Below are positions 19,019 to 30,358 of a stretch of DNA of 64,000 bases, in pieces. Numbering within the stretch: the stretch's first letter is position 1; each line of letters opens with the position of its first letter. Source of the DNA: Nostoc sp. NIES-4103 (GTDB lineage Bacteria > Cyanobacteriota > Cyanobacteriia > Cyanobacteriales > Nostocaceae); assembly GCF_002368335.1 (NCBI RefSeq), contig NZ_AP018288.1, positions 5,605,763-5,669,762 on the forward strand, in the 5' to 3' direction. A model generated the notes under the pieces. The model saw only the letters and a list, made by a program, of their open reading frames with translations. It ran no database searches and was not told where the DNA came from. The position numbers and the translations under genes are program-made.

Positions 19019-20039
19019 TCAAGACACGCTTACGCATCTTAATCAAGGGCTATACCGATTTACGCACGCTTGAGTCCCTGAGTGGAATTCCCCTTTTTTA
19101 TCTAATTGGGACTGGTGACTGGTAAGCCAGCACAGTCTTGGGAAGTGGCGCGAGACGCAATCATGGGAACTAGCGTCACACCAAAGGCGACTGAGGATTA
19201 AAAGAAGAGTTTATCCCATGCCCAATCAGCGAATCAATTTTTGACTATAAAACAATCTATTTATAAAAATCTAGAGTGAAATTGCCAATGTTGATGTCAA
19301 GTTTCAATACCTAACATTTTTTTTACCAATAGCCATATCTTTTCTCCAATAATAGTCATTAAAAAGTAGGAAAAGTGGGAAAAGTAGGAAAGGTAGGGTA
19401 TTTTAGTTTGACTGAAAAATAATAAAATTTTAATGTTATTATCACTGATATAAACTTAGCGTGAACAAACTTATGGAAAAACAAAAAAATTATGTAATAG
19501 CCAGCACCATGAAACTAAGAGGAACTGGACGCAGCATAAATTCCAGCAGTCATGTTAGGATTTCCACAGGAATTTTTAGATACAACTAGGGAAATAATAC
19601 TACTTGATTATTCATTAAGATAATGATAGTATTTCACAAGGTCAAACAACGCGATACACGTGATTCGCTTGAAAAAATTTATGACTATGTGAGCATTTAA
19701 GTTTGGCTGAGTTCAGTTAATAAGCCACAGATACCCGACTTACTTAAGTAAGTCGGGTATCTTGTTAATTAGGCACTAGAATTTCAAGTTTCTCCATAAT
19801 CAAAATATTATTATCTGTTAGAAACATCACATTTTTTGCTAAAAAATTCTTGTATTGCAACCTTTATAACTATTCTTGGATTTATTGGTGTTTAGGGTAA
19901 TGATTAATTTTTATTTAATTAAATTTAAATAAATCAAAAAATACCTTATGTTGAAAAATAAACACTCATAAACAGGTGATACTCTACAAGCTTTATCACC
20001 TAGATCATGCATGGTAAACAATAGAAAAATGTGTAGCTG
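19019..20039. other. 1-kb intergenic region between the hyp operon and hupS
   Basis: This region holds no ORF that I can support. It separates the divergent hyp operon and hupSL, so both promoters should be inside it. I looked for a consensus NtcA site (GTA-N8-TAC) and did not find a convincing one. From 19840 to 19990, next to hupS, the DNA is very AT-rich. One perfect palindrome at 19730-19761 is listed separately. Confidence 0.6.
19730..19761. repeat. 32-bp perfect palindrome upstream of hupS
   Basis: The 16-bp arm GATACCCGACTTACTT is followed directly by its exact complement AAGTAAGTCGGGTATC, with no loop. It sits 278 bp before the hupS start. It could be a bidirectional terminator (though only a weak T tract follows), a dimeric regulator site, or a repetitive palindrome. 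Confidence 0.85.
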
Positions 20040-21002
<963 letters not shown>

Positions 21003-21088
21003 TTATTAGTCATTAGTCATTGGTCATTCGTCATTAGTGAACAACAAATGACCAACGACAAAGGACAAAGGACAAATGACAAAGGACA
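21003..21088 (+). repeat. hupS-hupL intergenic heptamer hairpin
   Basis: Units TTAGTCA (21003-21035) face units of the type AAATGAC/AAGGACA (21044-21085). The arms can pair, giving an RNA hairpin between hupS and hupL; such a hupSL spacer hairpin has been noted in other Nostoc strains. It may stabilise or insulate the two cistrons. Confidence 0.7.
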
Positions 21089-21091
21089 AAT

Positions 21092-22687
<1,596 letters not shown>

Positions 22688-22695
22688 AATTTATT

Positions 22696-22745
22696 AATAG
22701 CTAATGGCTACTTGTTTTTTAGTTAGTCATTAGCTATATTTTTGG
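22696..22745 (+). terminator. Possible hupSL terminator
   Basis: An imperfect inverted repeat ATAGCTAATGGCTA (22697-22710) / TAGTCATTAGCTAT is followed by ATTTTT. The stem is AT-rich, so efficiency is uncertain. Confidence 0.45.
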
Positions 22746-22754
22746 CGGCCTCAA

Positions 22755-23414
22755 TTATCTTCTAGAAATACTACCGAGTAACAGATTTATTACAGATTTT
22801 CCAAAAAATAGCCAATCTAACCAAAACAAAATATGCAGAATTACTATCATCCAAAACACAATTTGATAAGAAACTTTGCTGCTTTTGTGATGTAGTTTAC
22901 TTTGGGCAACAAACGCACCTAACCAACCACCAAAAAATTCGCATAAATGTAAAGTCTTCTCTGGCATTCTCCATCGACCTTGTTTTGCACGAGATTTATC
23001 ATCAGCATATAGGGTAAAGGTAATAAAACTCATGAGAGGATAAACAATGAGAGGGATTGAGTTGCCAGTAGTGAGTGCCAAATTGATTGAACCTAAACCA
23101 GGTAATAGAAATAAAAGTAACGTCTTGAATGCTAATAGTAAAGTTTTCACCACAGCCTTTGATGTAAACCTCATCGGTGCGGTAGAAGATGATGTAACTG
23201 CTTCGAGTAAAGCATTACATGCACGTAACTTGCCATTTTTATCAACTGTGAGTTGATAATTAATCACATCACCAACTTGAGGACGACGCTTAACATCTTT
23301 GAATGCACTGATGTGAATAAAGACTTCTTGACTACCATCGTTGGGTTGGATGAAACCAAACCCGCGATCGTCTTTCCATGTGGTTAGTCGGCCTTTGCCT
23401 AAAACAGGTTTCAT
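22755..23414 (-). CDS. Cold-shock domain protein with C-terminal DUF1294 membrane domain
   Basis: Protein of 219 residues. The N-terminus is a cold-shock/OB domain with both RNA-binding motifs (GFGFIQP and VFIHIS, about 18-35). The C-terminal half is a DUF1294 membrane domain with several hydrophobic helices and the conserved FFGGWLGAFVAQ. This fusion is widespread in bacteria; it may couple RNA or DNA binding to the membrane, but its function is not established. Convergent with hupL. Confidence 0.88.
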   Translation of the reverse strand: MKPVLGKGRLTTWKDDRGFGFIQPNDGSQEVFIHISAFKDVKRRPQVGDVINYQLTVDKNGKLRACNALLEAVTSSSTAPMRFTSKAVVKTLLLAFKTLLLFLLPGLGSINLALTTGNSIPLIVYPLMSFITFTLYADDKSRAKQGRWRMPEKTLHLCEFFGGWLGAFVAQSKLHHKSSKVSYQIVFWMIVILHILFWLDWLFFGKSVINLLLGSISRR

Positions 23415-23477
23415 GAATAAGTTTTAAATTTATACCTGTTTTATAGTGTGCCCTTACATATACGAATCCTAACAGAC

Positions 23478-23879
23478 TCAGTACTTATTACTTCTACAAC
23501 TTTGTCCATTAGGTGAATAATAGATTATTTGTCGGTCAAACGTATCAAGAGAGTACCAAGGAAAAAAGCAACCAGAACTTCCATTTGAAGCCAGGCAATA
23601 ATCCCAGCATCCTATAAACCAATTGTTATTTCTATCTCGATAAAAGTACAGCATATATTCAATTTTTTCATCTTTGATAAAGACCTTTGCTTTTAAATTG
23701 TTATATTCGATAACTTTCAGAAAATTATGAGTAATAGGTACAAAATCAGATTTGTTTTGATTTTCAAGAGATTTAATAAATTCTTGTCCATGTTGCCATG
23801 ACAAGTATTCCCACTTACCGTATGTCACAACTAAAATACAAATAATTAAATTCATGGCTATATATAAAGCTGTCTTCAT
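23478..23879 (-). CDS. Hypothetical protein with N-terminal membrane anchor
   Basis: Protein of 133 residues. Residues 3-20 (TALYIAMNLIICILVVTYG) form one hydrophobic helix that could be an anchor or signal peptide; the rest is soluble with several cysteines in the last third (CWDYCLASNGSSGCFF, SCRS). I recognise no family. Confidence 0.55.
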   Translation of the reverse strand: MKTALYIAMNLIICILVVTYGKWEYLSWQHGQEFIKSLENQNKSDFVPITHNFLKVIEYNNLKAKVFIKDEKIEYMLYFYRDRNNNWFIGCWDYCLASNGSSGCFFPWYSLDTFDRQIIYYSPNGQSCRSNKY

Positions 23880-23985
23880 TTTTATTCATTCAAATATTCT
23901 GATCAAACCAGGACTTACGGAAAAACTCTCTAGCCGTAGCGTAACACACTAAAAATTCTAGAATCGATGCGTTAGGCTTGCCTTA

Positions 23986-24444
23986 TTGTCTCCAAAAAGC
24001 TCAAATTTACAAGGTAAGCTTGTGTCTGATATCGCCCTACACAAATATTTCCCTCGCCTTCCTGAAATAGCACTGCAAGAATTTATTGAATGGTGTGTTA
24101 TAGAGCAGGCAAAAGCAGCAGGATGTAATTTTACTCCAGAAACAAGTAAGTTAAATAACTTACCACCAGTAGAATATGTTCCTAAACTTATCGATCAGTT
24201 TATGAAAGTGAAACCTGACCCGATTAAAGCAGGTTTAGTGGCAGCGATCGCTGGTAAAGAAGCTGACAAACACGGGTTATCTGGTTTAGCGATCGTTGCT
24301 GATTTTGTATCACTTTATGTTAAATATTTAATCCCTAAAGATGGAAATACACCAGAACAAGCACAAGCAATATTAACTCAAGCATCACAACATCAGTGTG
24401 AGAAACTGGTTGAAATCGCCAAAAAACACGGTATAGAGTTTTAG
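23986..24444 (+). CDS. Hypothetical protein, unusual TTG start
   Basis: An ORF of 152 codons whose first possible start is a TTG; the sequence reads as a good soluble protein (LHKYFPRLPEIALQEFIEWCVIEQ, QAILTQASQHQCEKLVEIAKKHG). No ATG lies near the beginning, so the 5' end may be truncated or the true start may be TTG/ATT. No family recognised. Confidence 0.45.
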   Translation: MSPKSSNLQGKLVSDIALHKYFPRLPEIALQEFIEWCVIEQAKAAGCNFTPETSKLNNLPPVEYVPKLIDQFMKVKPDPIKAGLVAAIAGKEADKHGLSGLAIVADFVSLYVKYLIPKDGNTPEQAQAILTQASQHQCEKLVEIAKKHGIEF

Positions 24445-24463
24445 TTTCTACCAGATATTTATT

Positions 24464-24586
24464 AGACTTCTTGCATAAATTAAGAAAATAACCCCACCTC
24501 GCCTTTGACTTGCGTCAAATTCTCCCCTCCCTTTAGTAAGGGGAGGGGTTGGGGGTGGGGTATTAAAGGACTTTTGCAAGAGGTCT
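24464..24586. repeat. MITE-like element with 12-bp inverted ends
   Basis: Ends AGACTTCTTGCA (24464-24475) and TGCAAGAGGTCT (24575-24586) pair with one mismatch. The interior has a strong C-rich/G-rich hairpin (CCCTCCCTTTAGTAAGGGGA). No coding capacity. It resembles the small palindromic repeat elements scattered in Nostoc-group genomes. Confidence 0.65.
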
Positions 24587-24658
24587 ATTTTTCAACAGAT
24601 GCAAGACTGGTAGGGGTGGGTTTCCCAATCTAAAATCAAAAATCAAAAATAGTAGCAA

Positions 24659-25378
24659 TTATCTTTCTCGTAATGAAAAACGCCGTACTTCATTAGCAGT
24701 TTGTTTTCGTAAATTCATCGGTTCAATATCGGTTATTTCTAGCCAAACTACATTGATTGGCATCATAACACCGTTAACACCTGCACTGATGTATGGATAT
24801 TTTATATCTATAGAATCACTATTAATAGCCCACTGTCCGTTTTTTCTCTGTCTTAAAATCTCACCAACATAAGCAACTAAGTTATCATATAAATTGCTTT
24901 GTATTTGATTAATTCCATAAGCTGAAATTTTTTTGGATAAAATATCCAAGCTCATATAGGATAAATCAAGCTGCTGATGATTAATTTGTAGCTGTTCTCC
25001 AAGCTCATGAATTAACTCATCAATATGATTTATAATTCCTACCTTATATCTTGAGTAATAATACCAATGGGCAACAGAATTACCTCGATTATTGGCACAA
25101 TCTTCTCTAATTCGTTGTGTTTGTTGAACAAATTTCAAAAAATATTCTTTTGGATAAATATCACCTTTCCCAGGAGTACTAAGCTCATTAGGATCAAAAA
25201 CAAATAAGAATCTGTCGTTAGGTAACTCATAGACTAGAGGCTGATCCTTATATCCAGTTGAATCAGTTACTTCAAAAAACTTTGTGAACTCTTCGTGCAG
25301 TTTTCCTTCAGATTCAATCAATTCTTGAACCTGTTTTCTCGTCAAACGCTTCTTATTGAGAGTTCGTTTATGTGCCAT
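24659..25378 (-). CDS. Hypothetical protein
   Basis: Protein of 239 residues with a basic N-terminus (MAHKRTLNKKRLTRKQVQELIE), a middle beta-rich part (QPLVYELPNDRFLFVFDP) and a helical second half. It has no signal peptide or membrane segment. I do not recognise the family. It lies in an accessory stretch beside a broken toxin-antitoxin pair, so a phage- or conflict-related role is possible but unproven. Confidence 0.6.
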   Translation of the reverse strand: MAHKRTLNKKRLTRKQVQELIESEGKLHEEFTKFFEVTDSTGYKDQPLVYELPNDRFLFVFDPNELSTPGKGDIYPKEYFLKFVQQTQRIREDCANNRGNSVAHWYYYSRYKVGIINHIDELIHELGEQLQINHQQLDLSYMSLDILSKKISAYGINQIQSNLYDNLVAYVGEILRQRKNGQWAINSDSIDIKYPYISAGVNGVMMPINVVWLEITDIEPMNLRKQTANEVRRFSLRER

Positions 25379-25484
25379 GATTGATAATAACAGGTAAAAA
25401 TAAGTATTATGAAGTTCTTACTGAGCAAATTTGTCTATGAATTTAAAAGCGATCGCCTGGCACATAACCTAGCAAGCTAAAAGC

Positions 25485-25754
25485 TTAATACACCTCATCA
25501 TGGCTACCAATATCAATAAATACCGTATTTCCATCTTCGGTAAAATAAAACAATATCCTCACATCATAATCTATGCTAAAACTCCATAAATTATTGAGCT
25601 TGCCTGATAATTTATGAGTTTTCAAGCTTTGCTCAAACGGGTTTATAGTAAACTGCTCTAACTTTTGCTAAAACCTCGCTTCTAAATCTACATTTCCCTT
25701 AATTCGTTTTTTGAATGCACGTCGAAAGGCCGAACTGAAACTAACTTCTAGCAT
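25485..25754 (-). pseudogene. RelE/YafQ-like mRNA interferase toxin with an in-frame stop
   Basis: From the ATG at 25752-25754 the frame reads MLEVSFSSAFRRAFKKRIKG, then a TAG at 25668-25670 (codon 29), then continues QKLEQFTINPFEQSLKTHKL and ends SIDYDVRILFYFTEDG ... IDIGSHDEVY before TAA. This is a complete 89-residue RelE-superfamily toxin frame broken by a single stop, most simply a TGG-to-TAG change (EARFWQKLEQ expected). Its ATG overlaps the antitoxin stop by one base, so the pair was translationally coupled. Confidence 0.82.
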
Positions 25755-25960
25755 TACTCTTCTATCATTTGTTTCAGTTCATTAATATTGGAAGAAAACT
25801 TTAGCTCACCGTTTTGTTCTTCTAGCTGTGCTGTTTTGAAGTTTTCATATATTTCCTCTCGGCGTTCTTCTCGTAGATACTGCTGTAGTAACAATTGAAG
25901 TTCTTGCTTTTCTTCAAAGGAAAGTCCTTTGATTGCTTCTACCACATCACTGAAACTCAT
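25754..25960 (-). CDS. Putative antitoxin of the broken RelE-type pair
   Basis: Small acidic protein of about 68 residues from the ATG at 25958-25960 (MSFSDVVEAIKGLSFEEKQEL); an upstream in-frame start at 26029 would add 23 residues. The helical LSFEEKQELQLLLQQYLREERREE segment and the acidic C-terminus (INELKQMIEE) are typical of cyanobacterial antitoxins coupled to RelE toxins. With the toxin frame broken it may be a solitary antitoxin. Confidence 0.65.
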   Translation of the reverse strand: MSFSDVVEAIKGLSFEEKQELQLLLQQYLREERREEIYENFKTAQLEEQNGELKFSSNINELKQMIEE

Positions 25961-26070
25961 AAACTGAGATACCTTGTAGTGATTAATGAATAAGTTTATC
26001 TTATGACTTTGTTCAAAATTTACATCCACAGCAATACATATCTAAAGGTTATCACGTCACAAATATATCA

Positions 26071-26739
26071 TTAACTAGATGTTGTGTTAGTTTTTACCAT
26101 TGAATCCCACCAATTAAGTAAGATATTTCTGCCCAAGTATTCAAAAGTATGAATAAATAGCGGAACATCTTTAGTTTTCCAAGACCCACCAATAGTTCTA
26201 ATAACTGATTTTGAGCCTAATGGTTTCTCAGCAAATTTATTATTTTGTAAACGTTCTGGAGGCATACACATTGGCTTTGGGAAAGCTACACCACTGTGTA
26301 AAGCTTGTGACCTTGACTTGTAAATTGTCTTAAAAATTTTGCTCAATTCATCACCTCGTGTAAATCCTCGGCTAATTAAACCTGCTTTTACACGAATACC
26401 TAGACACAAAGAAATTAAAGATGCGATTTCTTCGGCTAAAGAACCACCATGATAGCGGCTGTTAGTGGTTTGTGTAGTAGAGTGAATATCAGAATCACAA
26501 GAAGGATCATAGTAATCTTCTACTCGTAAAATCATTGCAGGGGTTTTAGGATCTTCTGTAATCCTAATTGCATCAATAAGTTGATATGGGCCTATTTTTC
26601 TAGATGTTTCACGATTAATGTGTGCATCCGAAAATAAGGGATATTCAGAAATACCAGCCCAGCTTTCGCCTTTTGATTTTGCCTTTTCCTTCGCTTTCCA
26701 GTTTTCAAAGCAGAGTGGGCCTCTAATTTTTGGCATCAT
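26071..26739 (-). CDS. Putative HEPN-domain protein
   Basis: Protein of 222 residues of no family I can name. Residues 137-150 read KTIYKSRSQALHSG, which fits the RX4-6H motif of HEPN domains (R143, H148) in the usual YxxRS...H context. HEPN proteins are often ribonucleases or their partners in toxin and antiviral systems. The N-terminal half has no clear motif. Divergent from hupW. Confidence 0.5.
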   Translation of the reverse strand: MMPKIRGPLCFENWKAKEKAKSKGESWAGISEYPLFSDAHINRETSRKIGPYQLIDAIRITEDPKTPAMILRVEDYYDPSCDSDIHSTTQTTNSRYHGGSLAEEIASLISLCLGIRVKAGLISRGFTRGDELSKIFKTIYKSRSQALHSGVAFPKPMCMPPERLQNNKFAEKPLGSKSVIRTIGGSWKTKDVPLFIHTFEYLGRNILLNWWDSMVKTNTTSS

Positions 26740-26777
26740 TTTTTAGTGTCTTTTTTTACTTATACTTCCTTCATTCT

Positions 26778-27245
26778 ATGCTCACAATTATCGGTTGCGG
26801 AAATCTGAACCGCAGTGACGACGCTGTAGGCGTAATTATTGCTCAACGCTTACAAAAATATCTAGCCGAAAATCCTCATCCTGATGTGCGAGTCTATGAC
26901 TGTGGTACCGCAGGAATGGAAGTGATGTTTCAAGCTAGAGGTAGCAAACAATTAATAATTATTGATGCCAGTTCAACTAATTCAGAACCGGGTGCTATAT
27001 TTAAAGTTCCAGGCAAAGAATTGGAAGCTTTGCCGGAACCTAGTTATAACTTGCATGATTTTCGTTGGGATAACGCTTTAGCCGCTGGACGCAAAATATT
27101 TCAGGATGACTTTCCCGAAGATGTGACAGTTTATTTAATTGAAGCGGCAAATCTTGATTTGGGACTAGAATTAAGTCCTGTTGTTAAACATTCCGCTGAC
27201 CTGGTTTTTGAAGAGGTAGCTGCAATTATCAGACAGAATGTTTAA
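26778..27245 (+). CDS. hupW: Uptake hydrogenase maturation protease HupW
   Basis: Member of the HyaD/HybD/HoxW endopeptidase family that clips the C-terminal peptide of the [NiFe] large subunit after nickel insertion. Visible motifs are IIGCGNLNRSDDAVGV (G-x-G-N-x-x-x-x-D-D-x-x-G, with the nickel-binding acidic residue) and the second conserved block YDCGTAGMEVMFQ. The frame is open to 26730, but the ATG at 26778 gives the family-typical N-terminus MLTIIGCGN. The expected substrate is HupL, about 4 kb away. Confidence 0.93.
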   Translation: MLTIIGCGNLNRSDDAVGVIIAQRLQKYLAENPHPDVRVYDCGTAGMEVMFQARGSKQLIIIDASSTNSEPGAIFKVPGKELEALPEPSYNLHDFRWDNALAAGRKIFQDDFPEDVTVYLIEAANLDLGLELSPVVKHSADLVFEEVAAIIRQNV

Positions 27246-27347
27246 AGTTAATACATCGATACTCTATTTTCATTGATTTGAGATTATTTAGATGTGCGGA
27301 AACTGGGTGACAATTTCTCCCTCATCTTCCTCATCTTCCTCATCTCC

Positions 27348-27725
27348 CTATCCAGCCATATCACGGTAAACAGCGAGTTCATCTACCCTCATTTCAAAGG
27401 GTACACCTTGACCTTCTGGAGGACAAACGCGAATTTTAGCACTAGCGACAATTTTGTTGAGTAATGTCCCCATCGGCACAATTTTTTGTAAGACACGCCA
27501 GTTAGTAACTTGGTCGGGACATTCAATTACTAATGTCATGGCGCTAGCGTGGGTTGTCACGTACCACCGACAAGTAGATAAGAGATTTTGAATCGTGCGA
27601 TCGCAAGCTTCGTAAAAGTACTTACTAATAGAATACTCTAGTTGCTGCCGTAAGATAATATCTGCCGATGTCGGCTGCATTGGATGAAATTCGTTACCAT
27701 TAAATGAATAGTTTCTTCTAGCCAT
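27348..27725 (-). CDS. Hypothetical protein downstream of a SagB-type oxidoreductase
   Basis: Protein of 125 residues, soluble and without recognised domains (MARRNYSFNGNEFHPMQPTS at the N-terminus; ASAKIRVCPPEGQGVPFEMRVDELAVY near the C-terminus). It starts 17 bp after the end of the oxidoreductase gene, so the two are probably co-transcribed. Function unknown. Confidence 0.65.
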   Translation of the reverse strand: MARRNYSFNGNEFHPMQPTSADIILRQQLEYSISKYFYEACDRTIQNLLSTCRWYVTTHASAMTLVIECPDQVTNWRVLQKIVPMGTLLNKIVASAKIRVCPPEGQGVPFEMRVDELAVYRDMAG

Positions 27726-27742
27726 TGTTCTTTCCTTTCTAC

Positions 27743-29029
27743 TTAATTTCCAATTGCCATTGCATAGAGAACATCTTTAGTTGTTTCTAAGAATCTTTGA
27801 GTCTCGTCATCATAATAAGCACCAATTGCACTACATTGAATTGCCATATAGTTGCTACCCAGATAAACTCTTTGTCCGATAAAACCGGCTATTTGCATAG
27901 CAGTTTGATAACTTTTATATTCAGACACAAAAAACAAAGTTACAGCACAATCTCTTGCTATGGCTTGATTTATGCATAAGTAACCTGTCTGCTCACTGAA
28001 ATCACCAGCCTTCAGCAGATGCTTACCTTTATATAACCCTGGTGACATCCCCTCTACTCGATGCACAACCGAGTAAATTTCTATTTCCTCATAGTTCTCA
28101 GTCGGTAATGGCTGCTCAAGTTGCTGCCATATATATAAATATTCTTCTTGAGAAATACACTTTTTCCGGAAACGTCTACATGAACGTCTGTTGAAAATAG
28201 TCTGATAGAATTTATCTCGATCAAATTTGAACTGAGGCTGCTTTAGTTGCTGTTGGTAACTCTGCTGTACTGCTGTTGCTTGGTAGCTAGCTTCAATAAA
28301 TTGATTCGCTTCAAAATAATCAGTACCACAGACAAAAGGCACCTTCAGCCTTAAGCGTCTCGTTTGCTTCTCTTGCACTTCTCCCGAAATCGCACAAGCT
28401 GTAATAAACTCTTTATTCTCAAAACCTAAATCTGTATTGAGAGCAAGTTTATCGAAGTCGAAAATTAACTGTATATCCTTGTGATGAAGATATGCTGATG
28501 CAGCGATCGCACCTAAATGGTGTCCGCTATCCAAAAAGCAATATCTCAAGCTTCTGTCTTGATATTTCCAACTAGACCTATAATAAACGCAACTAATTAA
28601 AAAAATGAATCCGCTGATACATTTGGTCGGTATAATGTAACTCTCTAACCCATCATCAATTAATTCATAGATTAGTGTTAGACAATTATTCTCAACTTCT
28701 AGATGATATACACCATCGACCATTCCTTGCACTCCCCGAACCTGTACATAAACTTCTGTGGGATAGAGAGCGCCTGCTGAAGGATTTACACGTAGTTTAT
28801 AGGGCACATCCTTATATACTTTCTCAAGGGTGATAGCACTAGTCAACCAGATAAAAGAATGCACTGGATTATTGACATTTAATCGCACACGTCTATAAAA
28901 TTTGGGATAAACTTTAAATGTAGACGGTTGAGTTGATGCATCTACATAATTAGGATTCATCTGCACCGATAAGTAAGAATGCTTGGTGGCATCATGATAT
29001 GCTTTGCCTAGATTATTGTTTTGTAGCAT
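27743..29029 (-). CDS. SagB-type (nitroreductase-fold) dehydrogenase family protein
   Basis: Protein of 428 residues with two nitroreductase-like halves. The signature RVNPSAGALYPTEVYVQVRG (about 100-120) is typical of SagB/ThcOx-type FMN-dependent dehydrogenases, and a second half begins FNRRSCRRFRKKCISQEEYLYI (about 285-305). SagB enzymes oxidise azolines in ribosomal peptide biosynthesis, but no precursor peptide or cyclodehydratase is visible here, so the substrate is unknown. It overlaps the upstream ankyrin gene by 17 bp. Confidence 0.8.
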   Translation of the reverse strand: MLQNNNLGKAYHDATKHSYLSVQMNPNYVDASTQPSTFKVYPKFYRRVRLNVNNPVHSFIWLTSAITLEKVYKDVPYKLRVNPSAGALYPTEVYVQVRGVQGMVDGVYHLEVENNCLTLIYELIDDGLESYIIPTKCISGFIFLISCVYYRSSWKYQDRSLRYCFLDSGHHLGAIAASAYLHHKDIQLIFDFDKLALNTDLGFENKEFITACAISGEVQEKQTRRLRLKVPFVCGTDYFEANQFIEASYQATAVQQSYQQQLKQPQFKFDRDKFYQTIFNRRSCRRFRKKCISQEEYLYIWQQLEQPLPTENYEEIEIYSVVHRVEGMSPGLYKGKHLLKAGDFSEQTGYLCINQAIARDCAVTLFFVSEYKSYQTAMQIAGFIGQRVYLGSNYMAIQCSAIGAYYDDETQRFLETTKDVLYAMAIGN

Positions 29030-29465
29030 TTTTCAGTATCCTTAAAACTTCTACGTTACTGGCAAAATCTATCGCTTTATAATCATCTAAGTTTTGCAAA
29101 TACAAATTGGGTTGATGTTGTAAAAGCAACTTGACTACTTCAGTTTTTCCAGCAGAAGCTGCATACATTAAGACAGTTGCACCATTATCATTTTGGTTAT
29201 CAATATTAATTTTTGCTGACAACAGTAAATTAATTAAATCGAAGTGATTACCAAAACAAGCAAACCATAAAGCATTGTTCCCATCATTGTTTCTTGAATT
29301 TACATCTGCACCTGCATCAATCAGTTCTTTAACAAGTTCGTAAATTCCTTCTCTTGTGGCTTTCATCAAAGCTGTATCACCATTTTCACCATGCTGATTC
29401 AAATCTACAAAACTGTAACCTTTTGTCGCCAACCATTGTTTAGTGGCATCTGTCAAATTATTCAT
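29013..29465 (-). CDS. Ankyrin-repeat protein
   Basis: Protein of 150 residues with four ankyrin repeats (NGDTALMKATREGIYELVKELIDAG, NGNNALWFACFGNHFDLINLLL, NGATVLMYAASAGKTEVVKLLL, DYKAIDFAS). Ankyrins mediate protein-protein contact. The stop overlaps the next gene, a SagB-type oxidoreductase, by 17 bp, so they form a transcription unit. Confidence 0.9.
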   Translation of the reverse strand: MNNLTDATKQWLATKGYSFVDLNQHGENGDTALMKATREGIYELVKELIDAGADVNSRNNDGNNALWFACFGNHFDLINLLLSAKINIDNQNDNGATVLMYAASAGKTEVVKLLLQHQPNLYLQNLDDYKAIDFASNVEVLRILKNATKQ

Positions 29466-29585
29466 ATCTCTCGCCTCGTGTAAGTTTGCTCAACAAATAA
29501 AATGGTGGGCATTGTCCACCATTTTTAAATAAAATAATATGTAAATATTTTTTGTTTGAATTGTACAAAATTCAAAATAAAATTA

Positions 29586-29760
29586 GGACTGGGGACTAGT
29601 GATTAGGGACTAGGTATTGAGTTAAAAGGATAAAAATTATGGAAGAGAAATAGATACTTTGGGACTGGGTAATCAATATTGGAAAAACTCTTTCTCAGCC
29701 CCAATCTCCAATCCCCAATCCCCAGTCCCCAATCCCCAGTCCCCAATACCCAGTCCTCAG
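29586..29760. repeat. Heptamer array (GGGACTA-type arm and CCCCAGT-type arm)
   Basis: A short arm of units like GGGACTAGTGATTAGGGACT (29587-29612) is separated by about 80 bp from a longer arm of CCCCAAT/CCCCAGT units (29699-29757). Same family as the blocks at 2988 and 39843. It ends at the stop of the CBS-domain gene. Confidence 0.75.
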
Positions 29761-29761
29761 T

Positions 29762-30358
29762 TTAACCAACAGCTACTGGTTTACGTTGCTCAGAGAATAA
29801 CTCTCTTGCAGTTTTTTCTTGTTTTGGTGCGCCATAAAAACCTGCTTCTGCTTCGAGTTCATCTACTAAATCCCAAGCTTCAATTGCTCTTTTTGAATCA
29901 GGGCCATAGTTAGCAGAAACTGAGCGAGCGTTGGATATGGCTTTTAGGAGTTCTTTTCGCAAGAATAACAATTTTGGTTTTTCTAGAAAGTTTCCTTTAT
30001 TGATGATATCTGTGACAGAAATAATACCGAGTAATTCACCTCGGATCACAGGCGCACGCCATACACCTGTGTTCGCAAATAACCGCGCTACATATTCTAC
30101 ATCAAGGTCAGGATCAACGACGATGCACGGTTTACTCATTATTTCATAAACATGCACCTCTTGTGGGTCTTTCCCATAAGCAACAACTTTGCCTACAATA
30201 TCCATTTCGGTAACAATACCGTAAGCATCACCGCTGTTACGAGGTTCCACAATTAACGCCCGTAATTCTTTGAGCCTTAATAGTTTGACTGCTTCTGCTA
30301 CAGTAGCACAACCGCGAATAGTAGCTACATCTTGAGTCATGATTTGTTTGGCTCGCAT
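29762..30358 (-). CDS. CBS-domain pair protein
   Basis: Protein of 198 residues with two CBS motifs: MRAKQIMTQDVATIRGCATVAEAVKLL (residues 1-55) and VYEIMSKPCIVVDPDLDVEYVARLF ... LLGIISVTDIINKG (about 68-125), then a helical C-terminal tail rich in charged residues. CBS pairs bind adenosine ligands and act as energy sensors. No enzyme domain is fused, so the regulated partner is unknown. It is followed by a heptamer repeat block. Confidence 0.9.
   Translation of the reverse strand: MRAKQIMTQDVATIRGCATVAEAVKLLRLKELRALIVEPRNSGDAYGIVTEMDIVGKVVAYGKDPQEVHVYEIMSKPCIVVDPDLDVEYVARLFANTGVWRAPVIRGELLGIISVTDIINKGNFLEKPKLLFLRKELLKAISNARSVSANYGPDSKRAIEAWDLVDELEAEAGFYGAPKQEKTARELFSEQRKPVAVG

Noticed and set aside
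19019..20039. A consensus NtcA-binding site (GTA-N8-TAC) before hupS
   Set aside because: I checked this region by eye and found no convincing match.
27743..29029. A ribosomal peptide biosynthesis cluster around the SagB-type gene
   Set aside because: No cyclodehydratase, precursor peptide or transporter is visible nearby.
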